64,000 bases of DNA from Flavobacterium chilense (GTDB taxonomy: Bacteria > Bacteroidota > Bacteroidia > Flavobacteriales > Flavobacteriaceae), in the NCBI RefSeq assembly GCF_001602525.1, contig NZ_LSYT01000001.1:1-64000 (forward strand), in the 5' to 3' direction. The position numbers and the translations under genes are program-made. The notes under the pieces were generated by a model, which saw only the letters and a list, made by a program, of their open reading frames with translations, did not search any database and had not been told where the DNA came from. Shown in pieces: positions 34,479-44,031 of the stretch. How positions within the stretch are numbered: the first letter of the stretch is position 1; each line of letters opens with the position of its first letter.

Positions 34479-36302
34479 ATGAAAAAAATAATCACCCTTT
34501 TTTGCCTCCAGTTTTTCCTGTTTGCACAAGCACAGGAATACAGTTCATCCAACATTCATTCTCATAACGACTACGCAAGCAAACTTCCTTTTTACGAAGC
34601 TTATTCGAATGAAGCTGGCGTTATAGAAGCCGATGTTTTTTTAGTCAATAATGAACTTTTTGTTGCACATACTTCTAAAGAAATTAACCCGCAAAATACT
34701 CTGAAAAGCCAATATTTAGATCCATTGGCTGTAAAGTTTAAAAGTTTAGCAGGAAAAGCATATCCGGGTAATAAACCTTTAATTTTAATGATTGACATCA
34801 AAACAGAAGCGGATGCAACTTTAAAATTAATCGCTCAACAACTCAAGACATATCCGGATTTGGTTTCGAATAAAAATATAAAAATCGTCATTTCAGGAAA
34901 CCGACCTTCTCCGGCAAACTGGAAAGACTATCCTGAATTTATTTATTTTGACGGAAGACTAAACGAAAATTATACACCGGAACAATTGTCCCGTGTAGAA
35001 ATGATCAGCGAAGACTTAAAAGAAATCACTATTTGGAATGGCAAAGGTGTAATGACACAAGTCGATTCAGAAAAAATTCAGGCAATCATTAAGAAAGTAC
35101 ACGATCAGCATAAAAAAATAAGATTCTGGGCAACACAGGATAATGTAAATACGTGGATGACGCTAATGAATTTAAAGGTTGATTTTATTGGTACTGATAA
35201 TGTTTCAGAATTGACTCATTTCATCAACAACATCAAATCTACATTTTATCAAAATACAGAGTTTCATCAGGCATATGTTCCAAAGAATGTATCGGCTTTT
35301 GCCAAAAAGAAACCTAAAAACGTTATTCTTTTAATTGGTGACGGAATGGGATTAACGCAAATATATGCAGGGTACACTGCAAATAAAGGTCAGTTGAGTT
35401 TATTTAATATTCCAACTCAGGGATTTTCTATAACTAAATCTTCAGACAGTTATATCACTGATTCAGCAGCTGGAGCAACAGCAATGGCAACAGGACATAA
35501 AACCAACAACCGCTTTATTAGTGTGGATGAAAACGGAAAACCTTTAGAATTAATCACGCAGCAATTAGCAAAGAAAGGGTATAAAACCGGAATTATTTCA
35601 GCAGGAAATATTACAGATGCTACCCCGGCGGCTTTTTATGCGCATCAGCCTGAAAGAAGTTACAGCGAACCAATCGCCGAAGATTTTTTATCGAATCCTT
35701 CAGATATTTTAATTGGAGGAGGAACAAAAGAATTTACATCCAGAAAAGACGGTAAAGATTTGTCTAAACTATTGACTCAAAAAGGCTATACCTTTTCAGG
35801 TAAATTCAGCTCTCTGGATACAATCAAAAATAGCAGGTTTGTAGTTTTAGAAGATGCAGCAGTAGTTTCTATGAAAAACGGAAGAGGAAATTTCTTAGCC
35901 AAATCGTTAGCGAAAACAACAGCTACTTTCTCTAAAACAAAAAATCCGTTTTTTATCATGGCAGAAGGTGCACAAATTGATTATGGCGGACATAGTAATA
36001 ATGTAGAATATGTGGTTCGCGAAATGCTTGATTTTGATCAGTTGGTTGGGCAGGCAATGGAGTTTGTAGATCAAAATCCGGAAACTTTATTAATCGTTAC
36101 AGCCGATCACGAAACAGGCGGACTTTCTTTAATCGACGGAAGTATCGAAAAAGGATATGTTCACGGAAGTTTTAGTACTAATGATCATACAGCAGTTCCG
36201 GTTCCGGTTTTTGCTTATGGACCAGGAGCTCAGAATTTTACAGGAGTTTACCAAAATACAGAGATCTATTCTAAAATACTGGAAGTACTTTTTAAGAAGT
36301 AA
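34479..36302 (+). CDS. Secreted fusion: PI-PLC/GDPD-like domain + alkaline phosphatase
   Basis: The 607-residue protein has a signal peptide (MKKIITLFCLQFFLFAQAQ). The N-terminal domain (~20-260) is PI-PLC/GDPD-like, with HSHNDYASKLPF (His27, His29), EADVF (Glu50, Asp52), VAHTSKE (His64) and IDIKTE. The C-terminal domain (~280-607) is an alkaline phosphatase, with NVILLIGDGMG, the nucleophile Ser329 in ITDSAAGATAMATG, metal ligands in AEGAQIDYGGHSNN, and TADHETGG. One chain could cut a phosphodiester and then release phosphate from the product (inference). It lies 979 bp after susD with a terminator between, so its link to the SusCD locus is positional. Confidence 0.92.
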   Translation: MKKIITLFCLQFFLFAQAQEYSSSNIHSHNDYASKLPFYEAYSNEAGVIEADVFLVNNELFVAHTSKEINPQNTLKSQYLDPLAVKFKSLAGKAYPGNKPLILMIDIKTEADATLKLIAQQLKTYPDLVSNKNIKIVISGNRPSPANWKDYPEFIYFDGRLNENYTPEQLSRVEMISEDLKEITIWNGKGVMTQVDSEKIQAIIKKVHDQHKKIRFWATQDNVNTWMTLMNLKVDFIGTDNVSELTHFINNIKSTFYQNTEFHQAYVPKNVSAFAKKKPKNVILLIGDGMGLTQIYAGYTANKGQLSLFNIPTQGFSITKSSDSYITDSAAGATAMATGHKTNNRFISVDENGKPLELITQQLAKKGYKTGIISAGNITDATPAAFYAHQPERSYSEPIAEDFLSNPSDILIGGGTKEFTSRKDGKDLSKLLTQKGYTFSGKFSSLDTIKNSRFVVLEDAAVVSMKNGRGNFLAKSLAKTTATFSKTKNPFFIMAEGAQIDYGGHSNNVEYVVREMLDFDQLVGQAMEFVDQNPETLLIVTADHETGGLSLIDGSIEKGYVHGSFSTNDHTAVPVPVFAYGPGAQNFTGVYQNTEIYSKILEVLFKK

Positions 36303-36311
36303 TTTATTTAA

Positions 36312-36439
36312 ACTCATAGAAACATAGATTTAATATACTTAAAAAGACGTTTCACTTATTTTAAACACTCATAGTTATGCTATGTGAGAGAAATATGTTA
36401 ATTATACAAGATTCAGAATCTGTGTTTCTATGTGTTAGA
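36312..36439. repeat. Palindromic element, copy 3 of 5
   Basis: Left end ACTCATAGAAACATAGATTT and right end AATCTGTGTTTCTATGTGTT are inverted, with an inner hairpin CTCATAG...CTATGTGAG. It follows the alkaline phosphatase stop codon by 10 bp. Confidence 0.65.
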
Positions 36440-36462
36440 ATTTAACTTTTAGTGTGTTATTA

Positions 36463-36496
36463 TAAAACCCTTGCTAAAGCAGGGGTTTATTGTTTT
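36463..36496. terminator. Terminator between convergent genes
   Basis: AAACCCTTGC pairs with GCAGGGGTTT (one wobble) around TAAA, followed by T-rich DNA. It separates the phosphatase gene (plus) from the P-loop gene (minus). Confidence 0.7.
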
Positions 36497-37035
36497 ATAA
36501 TCTCAATTTCTTCCAAAATAAGATCAATTCGTTGTTGAAGGGTTAAATCACCTGATATTTTTAAAACGGGAAACTTAATAGCATTTAACCAGCTTACGTG
36601 AGCATTAAAATTTCTGTTGGCAATTCCCGTATGATCATCGTAATCCGTAGCCCATTCGATAAAGTCTTCATACTGTTTGATTCGGTCAGGTTCTGTGTAA
36701 ATAACATTTCCATAGCGTTCAAATTCCCTCTTTTTTAGTCTTTCAATTCTAATTTGCTGAGGTATCCATAGAAATACCACCAAATCAAAGTCCGGAAAAA
36801 TATTTTCTCCCCATTGAAAAACAGAACCTCCAAGAATCCAGTTTTCTATACTTTCAAGATCTGATTTTACTTTGGAATTTCTTTTTTCAGGATTTCTTTT
36901 CACAGTAAAAGGAACGGCTGAAGATTCCCAGAAATAAGCATCGCTGTCTAAATATTGATAGTTCAGCTTTTCAGCCAATGCATTGCCTGTTGTGGTTACA
37001 CCGCTTCCGGATGCGCCAAAAATATGGATCTTCAT
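36487..37035 (-). CDS. P-loop nucleotide kinase-like protein lacking the Walker A lysine
   Basis: The 182-residue protein begins KIHIFGASGSGVTTTGNALA, a P-loop of the adenylate kinase/topology-modulation type. The Walker A Lys is replaced by Val (GSGVTT). LVVFLWIPQQIRIERLKKRE resembles the lid and base region of small kinases. DSDAYFW after the P-loop fits the acceptor-site start. Homologues with a non-Lys P-loop are common in this group, so it may still bind nucleotide. Substrate unknown. It is convergent with the phosphatase gene. Confidence 0.8.
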   Translation of the reverse strand: MKIHIFGASGSGVTTTGNALAEKLNYQYLDSDAYFWESSAVPFTVKRNPEKRNSKVKSDLESIENWILGGSVFQWGENIFPDFDLVVFLWIPQQIRIERLKKREFERYGNVIYTEPDRIKQYEDFIEWATDYDDHTGIANRNFNAHVSWLNAIKFPVLKISGDLTLQQRIDLILEEIEIIKQ

Positions 37036-37156
37036 TTTATCGAAATTTAAGGGAGATCAATATTACAAAATCTTTTTGGAGTTGTGATACTTCCGGTTAA
37101 GGAGAGTTTTTCTATCAAAATACCCGATATTTGCAACTCAAAAAACAGACTCTTTT

Positions 37157-37762
37157 ATGTTAGAAATAAACGAAAATCATTCCTATCCGTTTAACGATGT
37201 TCTTTTTACTTTTGCCCTTGCTTCAGAAGCTGCCGAAGTTTTTAAAGATCATACAGCGCTTATAACCGGAATTGGTAAAGTTAATGCGGCATACGAATTG
37301 ACGAAAGCGATACAAACACATAAACCTGCATTAATTGTCAATTTAGGGTCGGCTGGAAGTACTCATTTTAAGAAGGGCGATGTGGTTTGCTGCACCAAAT
37401 TTGTTCAAAGGGATATGGATGTCAGAGGATTAGGTTTTGCTTTATACGAAACGCCTTTGTCCGGTTTACCGCCAGTTTTAGAATATGGCTTGGAAATGAA
37501 CGGTCTGCCGATAGGTATTTGTGGTACAGGAGACAGTTTCGAAATGCAGCATGCTGAAACCATTTATGATGTGGTCGATATGGAATCTTATGCATTAGCG
37601 ATGATCGCCATGAAAGAGAATATTCCGTTTTTATGTTTAAAATACATATCTGATGGTGCTGATGATAATGCCGCCGAAGACTGGACCGTTCAGGTTCATA
37701 AAGCTGCTGTGGCTTATGGCAGTATTTTAAAATTAAGCAAAGAAGATTTTACAGAAAATTAA
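37157..37762 (+). CDS. Nucleosidase, MTA/SAH nucleosidase family
   Basis: The 201-residue protein belongs to the PNP/UDP phosphorylase superfamily. It shows LITGIGKVNAAYELTKAI, IVNLGSAGSTHFKKGDVV, GTGDSF, and VVDMESYALAMIA, with the Met-Glu pair that binds ribose and the SDGADDNAAEDW segment holding the catalytic Asp. Members cleave the N-glycosidic bond of 5'-methylthioadenosine, S-adenosylhomocysteine or related nucleosides. It is shorter than typical MTAN (~230), so substrate range is uncertain. It stands alone, divergent from the P-loop gene. Confidence 0.88.
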   Translation: MLEINENHSYPFNDVLFTFALASEAAEVFKDHTALITGIGKVNAAYELTKAIQTHKPALIVNLGSAGSTHFKKGDVVCCTKFVQRDMDVRGLGFALYETPLSGLPPVLEYGLEMNGLPIGICGTGDSFEMQHAETIYDVVDMESYALAMIAMKENIPFLCLKYISDGADDNAAEDWTVQVHKAAVAYGSILKLSKEDFTEN

Positions 37763-37787
37763 TATCACCCTGATAGACCTTGTATAA

Positions 37788-37830
37788 TAAAAAAAGGCTG
37801 CCTGAAATACATTTCAGACAGCCTTTAACG
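37788..37830. terminator. Bidirectional terminator
   Basis: AAAGGCTGCCTGAAAT (37793-37808) pairs with 37811-37826 (one mismatch), with an A run on the left and TTT on the right. It lies between the nucleosidase (plus) and the efflux operon (minus). Confidence 0.85.
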
Positions 37831-37884
37831 CTACAGTTTTTAAGTACGAATTCAAAAGTTTACGACCAATTAAAAACTTTAAGA

Positions 37885-39336
37885 TTAGTTAATTCCTCCT
37901 CCTAAAGCCTTGTACAATAAAACCTGTGACTCTGCATTTTTTAATTGAATGTCTACAAAGTCAAGTTCGGCCTGCAGTTTATTTTTTTGTGCATTAATAA
38001 TTTCCAGATAATTGGCATAACCGCTCAAATACAAATCATTCGAAACATTTACGGCAATTTCGAGATGCTCAATTTCTTTCGATTTATATTTCAAAACGTC
38101 TACAAAAGATTCCGTTCTGTGCAGTAAAGCACTCAATTCGTTATACGCTGTTGTAATGGTATTTTGATATTGTAAAAACGAAATCTGCTGTCTTTTATTG
38201 GATACAAAAAATTCCTGTTTAATTTGTCCTTTATTGAAAACCGGAGCCGTTAAACCGCCAAGTAATTGCCAGGCAAACGATTCGTTATCAAAAAAGGTAG
38301 AAAAAGAAAACGAATTAAAACCAGCATATCCACCCAAATTTAAAGTCGGGAAAAAGGCGGCACGCGCTGCTTTTGCATCAGCATTTGTGGCACGCAGTTC
38401 ATGATACGCTTCAGCAACATCAGGTCTTTTATGGATAATCGAATCAACGCTAATTTTTTGGTTTAAAACCTCCAGATGACCGGAAAGGAAATCAGCACTT
38501 CTTTCGATTTTGCCGCCATATTCACCTAAAAGATTCAATAACGCTTTTTCGGTTTGATCGATGCTTAAGTTAAGTTGTTCGGCTTCAGCCAAAATATTAT
38601 TATTCTGCGCATTAAACTGCTGTACCGCTAATTCTGTAGCTTTTCCCACAGATCGTTGTGCTGCTACAATATCAAGCGCTTTTTGCTGTGTTTTCATGTT
38701 GTTTTTGTAAATCTCGGCTTGTTTATCTAAAGCAATGAGTTTGTAATACAAGTCGGCAACATCACTTAACAATCGGGTTTGCAGTAAACGCATTCCTTGC
38801 TGAGAAGCAAAAAAACGTTCGCGTGCTGCTTTTTTACGATTGCTTAGTTTTCCCCAGATATCAGCTTCCCAGGAAACTTTTCCTCCTAAAAAAAGGTTGG
38901 GAGAGACATTTTCGTTTATCCTTTGTTTCTCATTAATATTTTGGGAAAAATTAGTATCAAAATTCCCTACGCCATCCATAGTATACTTTCCATAATGCGT
39001 TCCGGAAGCATCTGCAACAAGATCTAAAGACGGAAGTAAAGCCAGTTTTGCCACTTTTAAATGAGAATTGGCAATTAAAATTCTTTCCTGCATAATTAAA
39101 TAGTCAGGATTTTGAGCAATGGCTTTCTTTAAAAGATCTTCGAGTTTGGCGTCTTTAAAATAGGTTGCTGTTTTTAACGGAATAAAAGTTTGCAGACTAT
39201 CAGTCGCTTTTTTTCTTTTTAAGTCAAAATTTTCAGGCAGTTGTTTTGCTGCCAGATTATCATTGATTTTAGGAGCAGAGCAGGCGCTAAGGAGCAAAAT
39301 ACCGCCCAGGATTATATATTGATTTATTTGTTTCAT
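37885..39336 (-). CDS. RND efflux outer membrane factor, TolC/OprM type lipoprotein
   Basis: The 483-residue protein has a lipoprotein signal (IILGGILLLSACSAP). Two OEP repeats follow, rich in coiled-coil segments, with KVSWEADIWGKLSNRKKAAR typical of the NodT group and a second set near LFDNESFAWQLLGGLTAPVF-like residues. It forms the outer membrane channel of the tripartite pump encoded by the two upstream genes. The gap to the pump gene is only 3 bp. Confidence 0.93.
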   Translation of the reverse strand: MKQINQYIILGGILLLSACSAPKINDNLAAKQLPENFDLKRKKATDSLQTFIPLKTATYFKDAKLEDLLKKAIAQNPDYLIMQERILIANSHLKVAKLALLPSLDLVADASGTHYGKYTMDGVGNFDTNFSQNINEKQRINENVSPNLFLGGKVSWEADIWGKLSNRKKAARERFFASQQGMRLLQTRLLSDVADLYYKLIALDKQAEIYKNNMKTQQKALDIVAAQRSVGKATELAVQQFNAQNNNILAEAEQLNLSIDQTEKALLNLLGEYGGKIERSADFLSGHLEVLNQKISVDSIIHKRPDVAEAYHELRATNADAKAARAAFFPTLNLGGYAGFNSFSFSTFFDNESFAWQLLGGLTAPVFNKGQIKQEFFVSNKRQQISFLQYQNTITTAYNELSALLHRTESFVDVLKYKSKEIEHLEIAVNVSNDLYLSGYANYLEIINAQKNKLQAELDFVDIQLKNAESQVLLYKALGGGIN

Positions 39337-39339
39337 GTT

Positions 39340-42300
39340 TTAATTTTTATTCATTGCTTTTTCTAATTTGGCAAACAGGATGTATAGCCCCGGAATGATT
39401 ACCAGTCCGAAAACAGTTCCTATAAGCATTCCTCCGGCAGCAGCAGTACCAATCGAACGGTTTCCTACTGCTCCGGCTCCGGTTGCAATACACAACGGAA
39501 TCAATCCTGAAATAAAAGCAAATGAGGTCATCAGAATAGGTCTGAAACGAAGTCTTGCGCCTTCAATCGCTGCTTCGGTAATGTCTCGTCCTAATTTGTT
39601 TTGTGCCATGGCAAACTCCACAATCAGAATGGCATTTTTAGCGAGCAGACCAATCAGCATGACGAGTGCCACCTGAGCATAAATATTGTTGTCTAAACCA
39701 ACCATCAAAAGGGCAAGGTATGAACCAAAAACCCCCACAGGAAGACTTAAAAGAACCGGAAACGGAAGGAGCAAACTCTCGTACTGTGCGGCAAGCAGTA
39801 AATAGACAAACAAAATACATAAGGCAAAAATGTAAATGGTCTGATTTCCGGACAGAATTTCTTCGCGCGTCATTCCCGACCATTCGAGTTCAAAACGGCT
39901 CGGGAGTTTTTCTGCGGCAATTTTTTCTACGGCAGCAATCGCATCTCCGGAACTGTAACCTTCGGCAGGTTCTCCGTTAATCATCGCCGACATATACATA
40001 TTGTATCGCGTTAAAACTTCGGGTCCGTAAACGCGTTCCAGTTTTATAAAAGTCGAAAACGGAACCATTTCGCCTGCATCATTTTTGAGATACATATCCA
40101 GAATGCTTTCGGGATTTTTTCTAAACTGCGGACTTGCCTGAACCATTACTTTATACATTTGAGAGAAACGAATAAAGTTGGTTGCATAAAACGAACCTAA
40201 CATCGTCTGTAAAGTTGCCATCGCATTGTCTACAGAAATTCCTTTTTTGGCCGCAAGATCATAATCAATATGGACTAAATACTGCGGGAAAGTAGCATCA
40301 AAACTGGTAAAAGAGTTTTGTATTTCGGGCGAAGCGTTAAGTTCCTTTATAAAGTTTTTAGTTACTTCATCGGTATTATTAATAGTTCCGCCTGATTTGT
40401 CGAGTAAACGAAGTTCAAAACCACTGGTATTACCAAATCCGGGAACCGTTGGCGGTGCAAAAATTTCGATTTGTGCATCGGTAATGCCTCTTGTTTTTTC
40501 GGTTAGTTTGGCAATAAATTCGTTTACCGAAATATCACGTTCTTTCCAGTCTTTCAAGTTAATCATTCCCATTCCGTACGAAGCCCCGGCAATTTCGGTT
40601 ACAATACTGTATCCGGCAAGTGTTGTTACGTTGTCAACTCCATTAATTTCTTTGGCAAGACGCGTTACTTCGTCTAATGCTTTTTCGGTACGTTCTACAG
40701 TTGCTCCTTGTGGTGTGGTTACGTTTACATAAACCATTCCCTGATCTTCAGACGGAATAAATCCGGAAGGAAGAAACTTGCTCGTTCCCCAGGTAAACAG
40801 ACAGAATAAAACCAATAACCCAACTGTAATCGAAGTACGATCGGCAAATTTTACCAATACCCGAATGTATTTAGAAGTGATGCTGTCAAACCATTTATTG
40901 AAGCTGTGGAAGAACCTGTCGAGTAAAGAAGTCTTTTGTTTATTAGGATCGTGCGCTTTAAGCATAATGGCACATAAAGCCGGAGTAAGCGTTAGCGCAT
41001 TGATTCCGGAAATGACAATACTAATCGCCATGGTTAACGAAAACTGCCTGTAGAAAACTCCAACCGGACCACTCAAAAATGCTACAGGAATAAATACAGC
41101 GGCCATAACAATGGTAATCGCAATAACGGCTCCGGTAATTTCTTTCATGGCGCTGATCGTGGCGGGCAGGGGCTCCATGTGTTCCTCGGAAATTTTCACG
41201 TGAACGGCTTCGACGACGACAATGGCGTTATCTACTACAATCCCGATGGAAAGTACCAAAGCAAAAAGTGTTAACAGGTTGATGGAGAATCCCATCATCG
41301 ACATAAAAGTAAACGAACCAATCAGGGCAACAGGAACGGCCAATACCGGAATTAAAGTCGAACGCCAGTCTTGCAGGAAAATAAAAACGACAAAGGCAAC
41401 CAGAATAAAAGCTTCGATTAATGTTTTTAAAACCTCGTCGATAGAAGCATCAAGAAAACGCGAAACGTCATACGCAATATTAAATTCCATTCCCGGAGGA
41501 AAAGAAGTTCCTTTTAGTTCTGCCATTTTTTCTTTTACGCTGGCAATAACTTCAGAAGCATTAGAACCCGGACGCTGTTTTAACATGATTGATGCCGAAG
41601 GTTTTCCGTCGGTTTTAGAAACCATTCCGTAGCTCATCGAACCAAATTCAATGTTCGAAATGTCTTTTAATCGTAAAATTGTTCCATCTGAATTGGCTCT
41701 CAGTGGAATTTCTTCATATTGTTTTGGTTCAAAGAATTTTCCGCCGTATTTAATTACATATTGCAGCTGATTGTCCAGCTGTCCGGATCCTTCGCCCACT
41801 TTTCCGGGAGCGGCAGAAATATTTTGTTTTTGAAGAGAATTGATCACTTCATTTGCCGAAATATTATACGAAAGCATCTTTTGCGGATCCAGCCAGACAC
41901 GCATCGAATATTCTTTCTGACCCATAATTTCAGCACGTCCTACACCATCAATACGTTTTAATTCCTGAAGAATATTAATATCCGTAAAGTTGAAGATAAA
42001 CTGTTCGTCCTGAGTTTTATCGGTACTCGTAATATTCAGGTACATCAGCATACTGTTTACCTCTTTTTCTGTGGTAACTCCGGCACGAATTACTTCTTCC
42101 GGAAGTTCGTCGAGTATGGTTGTAACACGGTTCTGAACGTTTACGGCTGCCAGATCCGGATCGGTTCCTACTTCAAAGAAAACCTGAATCAGCGTTAAAC
42201 CATCGTTAGAAGTTACGGTCGACATATACGTCATTCCGGGAACACCGTTTATGGCACGTTCTAACGGAAGTGCCACGGCATTGGCAGAAACCTCCGCATT

Positions 42301-42456
42301 TGCTCCCGTATATTTTGCCGTAACCGTTACAGACGGCGGTACAATATCCGGAAACTGGGTAATAGGAAGCTGAAACAAAGCCAGTAATCCTAAAAGTACT
42401 ATCATAACCGAGATGATTAATGATAATATTTTTCTTTTGATAAACATTTCTATCAT
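39340..42456 (-). CDS. RND multidrug efflux permease, HAE1 (AcrB-like)
   Basis: The 1038-residue protein has the full AcrB layout: a first membrane helix (ILSLIISVMIVLLGLLALF), a porter domain, the proton-relay helix with GIVVDNAIVVVEAV, a second porter half, and terminal helices ending LVIIPGLYILFAKLEKAMNK. It exports hydrophobic drugs or other amphipathic molecules using the proton gradient. It lies 28 bp after the membrane fusion protein gene and 3 bp before the outer membrane factor. No local repressor gene (TetR/MarR) is adjacent. Confidence 0.96.
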   Translation of the reverse strand: MIEMFIKRKILSLIISVMIVLLGLLALFQLPITQFPDIVPPSVTVTAKYTGANAEVSANAVALPLERAINGVPGMTYMSTVTSNDGLTLIQVFFEVGTDPDLAAVNVQNRVTTILDELPEEVIRAGVTTEKEVNSMLMYLNITSTDKTQDEQFIFNFTDINILQELKRIDGVGRAEIMGQKEYSMRVWLDPQKMLSYNISANEVINSLQKQNISAAPGKVGEGSGQLDNQLQYVIKYGGKFFEPKQYEEIPLRANSDGTILRLKDISNIEFGSMSYGMVSKTDGKPSASIMLKQRPGSNASEVIASVKEKMAELKGTSFPPGMEFNIAYDVSRFLDASIDEVLKTLIEAFILVAFVVFIFLQDWRSTLIPVLAVPVALIGSFTFMSMMGFSINLLTLFALVLSIGIVVDNAIVVVEAVHVKISEEHMEPLPATISAMKEITGAVIAITIVMAAVFIPVAFLSGPVGVFYRQFSLTMAISIVISGINALTLTPALCAIMLKAHDPNKQKTSLLDRFFHSFNKWFDSITSKYIRVLVKFADRTSITVGLLVLFCLFTWGTSKFLPSGFIPSEDQGMVYVNVTTPQGATVERTEKALDEVTRLAKEINGVDNVTTLAGYSIVTEIAGASYGMGMINLKDWKERDISVNEFIAKLTEKTRGITDAQIEIFAPPTVPGFGNTSGFELRLLDKSGGTINNTDEVTKNFIKELNASPEIQNSFTSFDATFPQYLVHIDYDLAAKKGISVDNAMATLQTMLGSFYATNFIRFSQMYKVMVQASPQFRKNPESILDMYLKNDAGEMVPFSTFIKLERVYGPEVLTRYNMYMSAMINGEPAEGYSSGDAIAAVEKIAAEKLPSRFELEWSGMTREEILSGNQTIYIFALCILFVYLLLAAQYESLLLPFPVLLSLPVGVFGSYLALLMVGLDNNIYAQVALVMLIGLLAKNAILIVEFAMAQNKLGRDITEAAIEGARLRFRPILMTSFAFISGLIPLCIATGAGAVGNRSIGTAAAGGMLIGTVFGLVIIPGLYILFAKLEKAMNKN

Positions 42457-42484
42457 TGTGAAATCTTTTAAATATGTATACTAA

Positions 42485-43591
42485 TTACAGGCTTACGTTT
42501 TGGGTTTCTTTTATATTGATTTTATCGCCGTCACGTAAAGACTGAATGCCTTCCTGAACAATTAAATCGTTGTTTTTTAGTCCTTTGTTTAAAATGTATA
42601 CATCGTCAAGCGTACTTCCAATGGTTACGTTGGTCATTTTTACAATGCCTTCTTTGCCCACCAGAAATACGAATTGTTTATCCTGAATAGAGAAAACTGC
42701 TTTTTGCGGAATTATAATGGCATCGGTTTTAGGTTCTGAAATAATCAGTTTTCCCGAAGTTCCGTGTTTGATAAATCCCTGCGGATTATGAAATTTTGCT
42801 TTGTATTGAATAGAGCCTGTTTGTCTGTCGATTTCTCCGTCGGCGGTTCTTAGTTCTCCTTTTTGGTCGTAAACCATTCCGTTTGGCAATACCAGTTTGA
42901 TATCGCCTTGTGTATGAAGGGTTTTGTCTTCCATCATCTGGAAATACGTATTCTCAGGAATAGAAAAATAGGCGTAAACATCGTCTAATTGTGAAACGGT
43001 TGTAAGCAGCGATCCGTTTTCGACCAGACTTCCTTCTTTAAACGGAATTCTATCCACAGTACCATCAAACGGTGCACGGATTGTGGTAAAACTAATCTGC
43101 TGGTTGATCGCTTTTCTTTCCGCGGAAGCGTGCGCTACTTTGGCAGAAGCCGCATCATGTTTTGCTTTAGATAATTCTAATTCTTTATCGGCAATTACTT
43201 TTTTATTGAAGAGGGTTTGAGCTTGTTCCAGCTCTACGGTTGCGATTCTTAAATCGGCCATACTGCTTTTATAAACAGCTTCGGCTTTTAAAAGTTGTAT
43301 TTGAAGTTCTACATCGCTTATTTTAAATAATAATTGTCCCTTTTTTACTTTTTGGCCTTCGCTTACATATACTTTGTCCAGTAATCCGGGAATACGAACG
43401 TGAATTTCGACATTGTTTTTGGCGTGCACATCGGCAACAAACCGGTTCGAAACGATGGTATCTTTTAAAGTTACTTTATACACAGGAAGTGTTTTTACTT
43501 TGTCTGCATTTTTTTTGGCTTTATCTCCGCACGAGACCAGGACGAAAAGCGATAAAATAGCGATGAAAAATGAATTGTTTTTAATGCTCAT
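42485..43591 (-). CDS. RND efflux membrane fusion (periplasmic adaptor) protein
   Basis: The 368-residue protein has a lipoprotein-like start (FIAILSLFVLVSCGDKAKK). The adaptor domains are in order: lipoyl half (RIPGLLDKVYVSEGQKVKKG), hairpin (~95-170, AEAVYKSSMADLRIATVELE), second lipoyl half (FTTIRAPFDGTVDRIPFKEG), and beta-barrel/membrane-proximal part (SGKLIISEPKTDAIIIPQKA). It is the first gene of the efflux operon and joins pump to channel. No clear promoter was read in the 440 bp upstream. Confidence 0.95.
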   Translation of the reverse strand: MSIKNNSFFIAILSLFVLVSCGDKAKKNADKVKTLPVYKVTLKDTIVSNRFVADVHAKNNVEIHVRIPGLLDKVYVSEGQKVKKGQLLFKISDVELQIQLLKAEAVYKSSMADLRIATVELEQAQTLFNKKVIADKELELSKAKHDAASAKVAHASAERKAINQQISFTTIRAPFDGTVDRIPFKEGSLVENGSLLTTVSQLDDVYAYFSIPENTYFQMMEDKTLHTQGDIKLVLPNGMVYDQKGELRTADGEIDRQTGSIQYKAKFHNPQGFIKHGTSGKLIISEPKTDAIIIPQKAVFSIQDKQFVFLVGKEGIVKMTNVTIGSTLDDVYILNKGLKNNDLIVQEGIQSLRDGDKINIKETQNVSL

Positions 43592-43857
43592 GATTAATTT
43601 GTTATAATATAAATAAATAGATTCTCTCCCTTATAGAAGCTACAGGGAGTTTTTAATTAGGTTTAGAAATAAAACAGGGGGTACCGCGAATACTATTTTT
43701 TAAGACAGTTTCGGGTCGGGTAAATATTTTTATAAGCAGATATACGCTCTTTGTGCATGGTTAGGTACACAAAAAGATCCTGCAGTTAAAAAACCGCATT
43801 TTTATAAAAATACTAGCGTTAACTCAATGTGTGTAATTAATAAAAAAAATCATTTAT
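43592..43857. other. Gap upstream of the efflux operon
   Basis: This part of the 440-bp gap has no frame or obvious promoter box. The palindromic element at 43858-43992 fills most of the rest. Confidence 0.4.
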
Positions 43858-43992
43858 CACATAGAAACATAGGTTTTACGTGTATAAAAGAATATAAACA
43901 GAAACAAGTTACTAAACACATAGTAGTCTCTGTGTGTTTAAATAACTGAAACACCTTTTTTGTGAGTGCTAAATCTATGTTTCTATCTGTTA
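43858..43992. repeat. Palindromic element, copy 4 of 5
   Basis: Left end CACATAGAAACATAGGTTTT and right end AAATCTATGTTTCTATCTGTT are inverted. An inner hairpin is AACACATAGTAG...CTGTGTGTT, followed by AACTGAAACACCTTTTTTG as in the copy at 44559. Confidence 0.7.
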
Positions 43993-44031
43993 AAAATAAT
44001 TACGCCCAAAGGGATTAACGTTATTCTTAAA

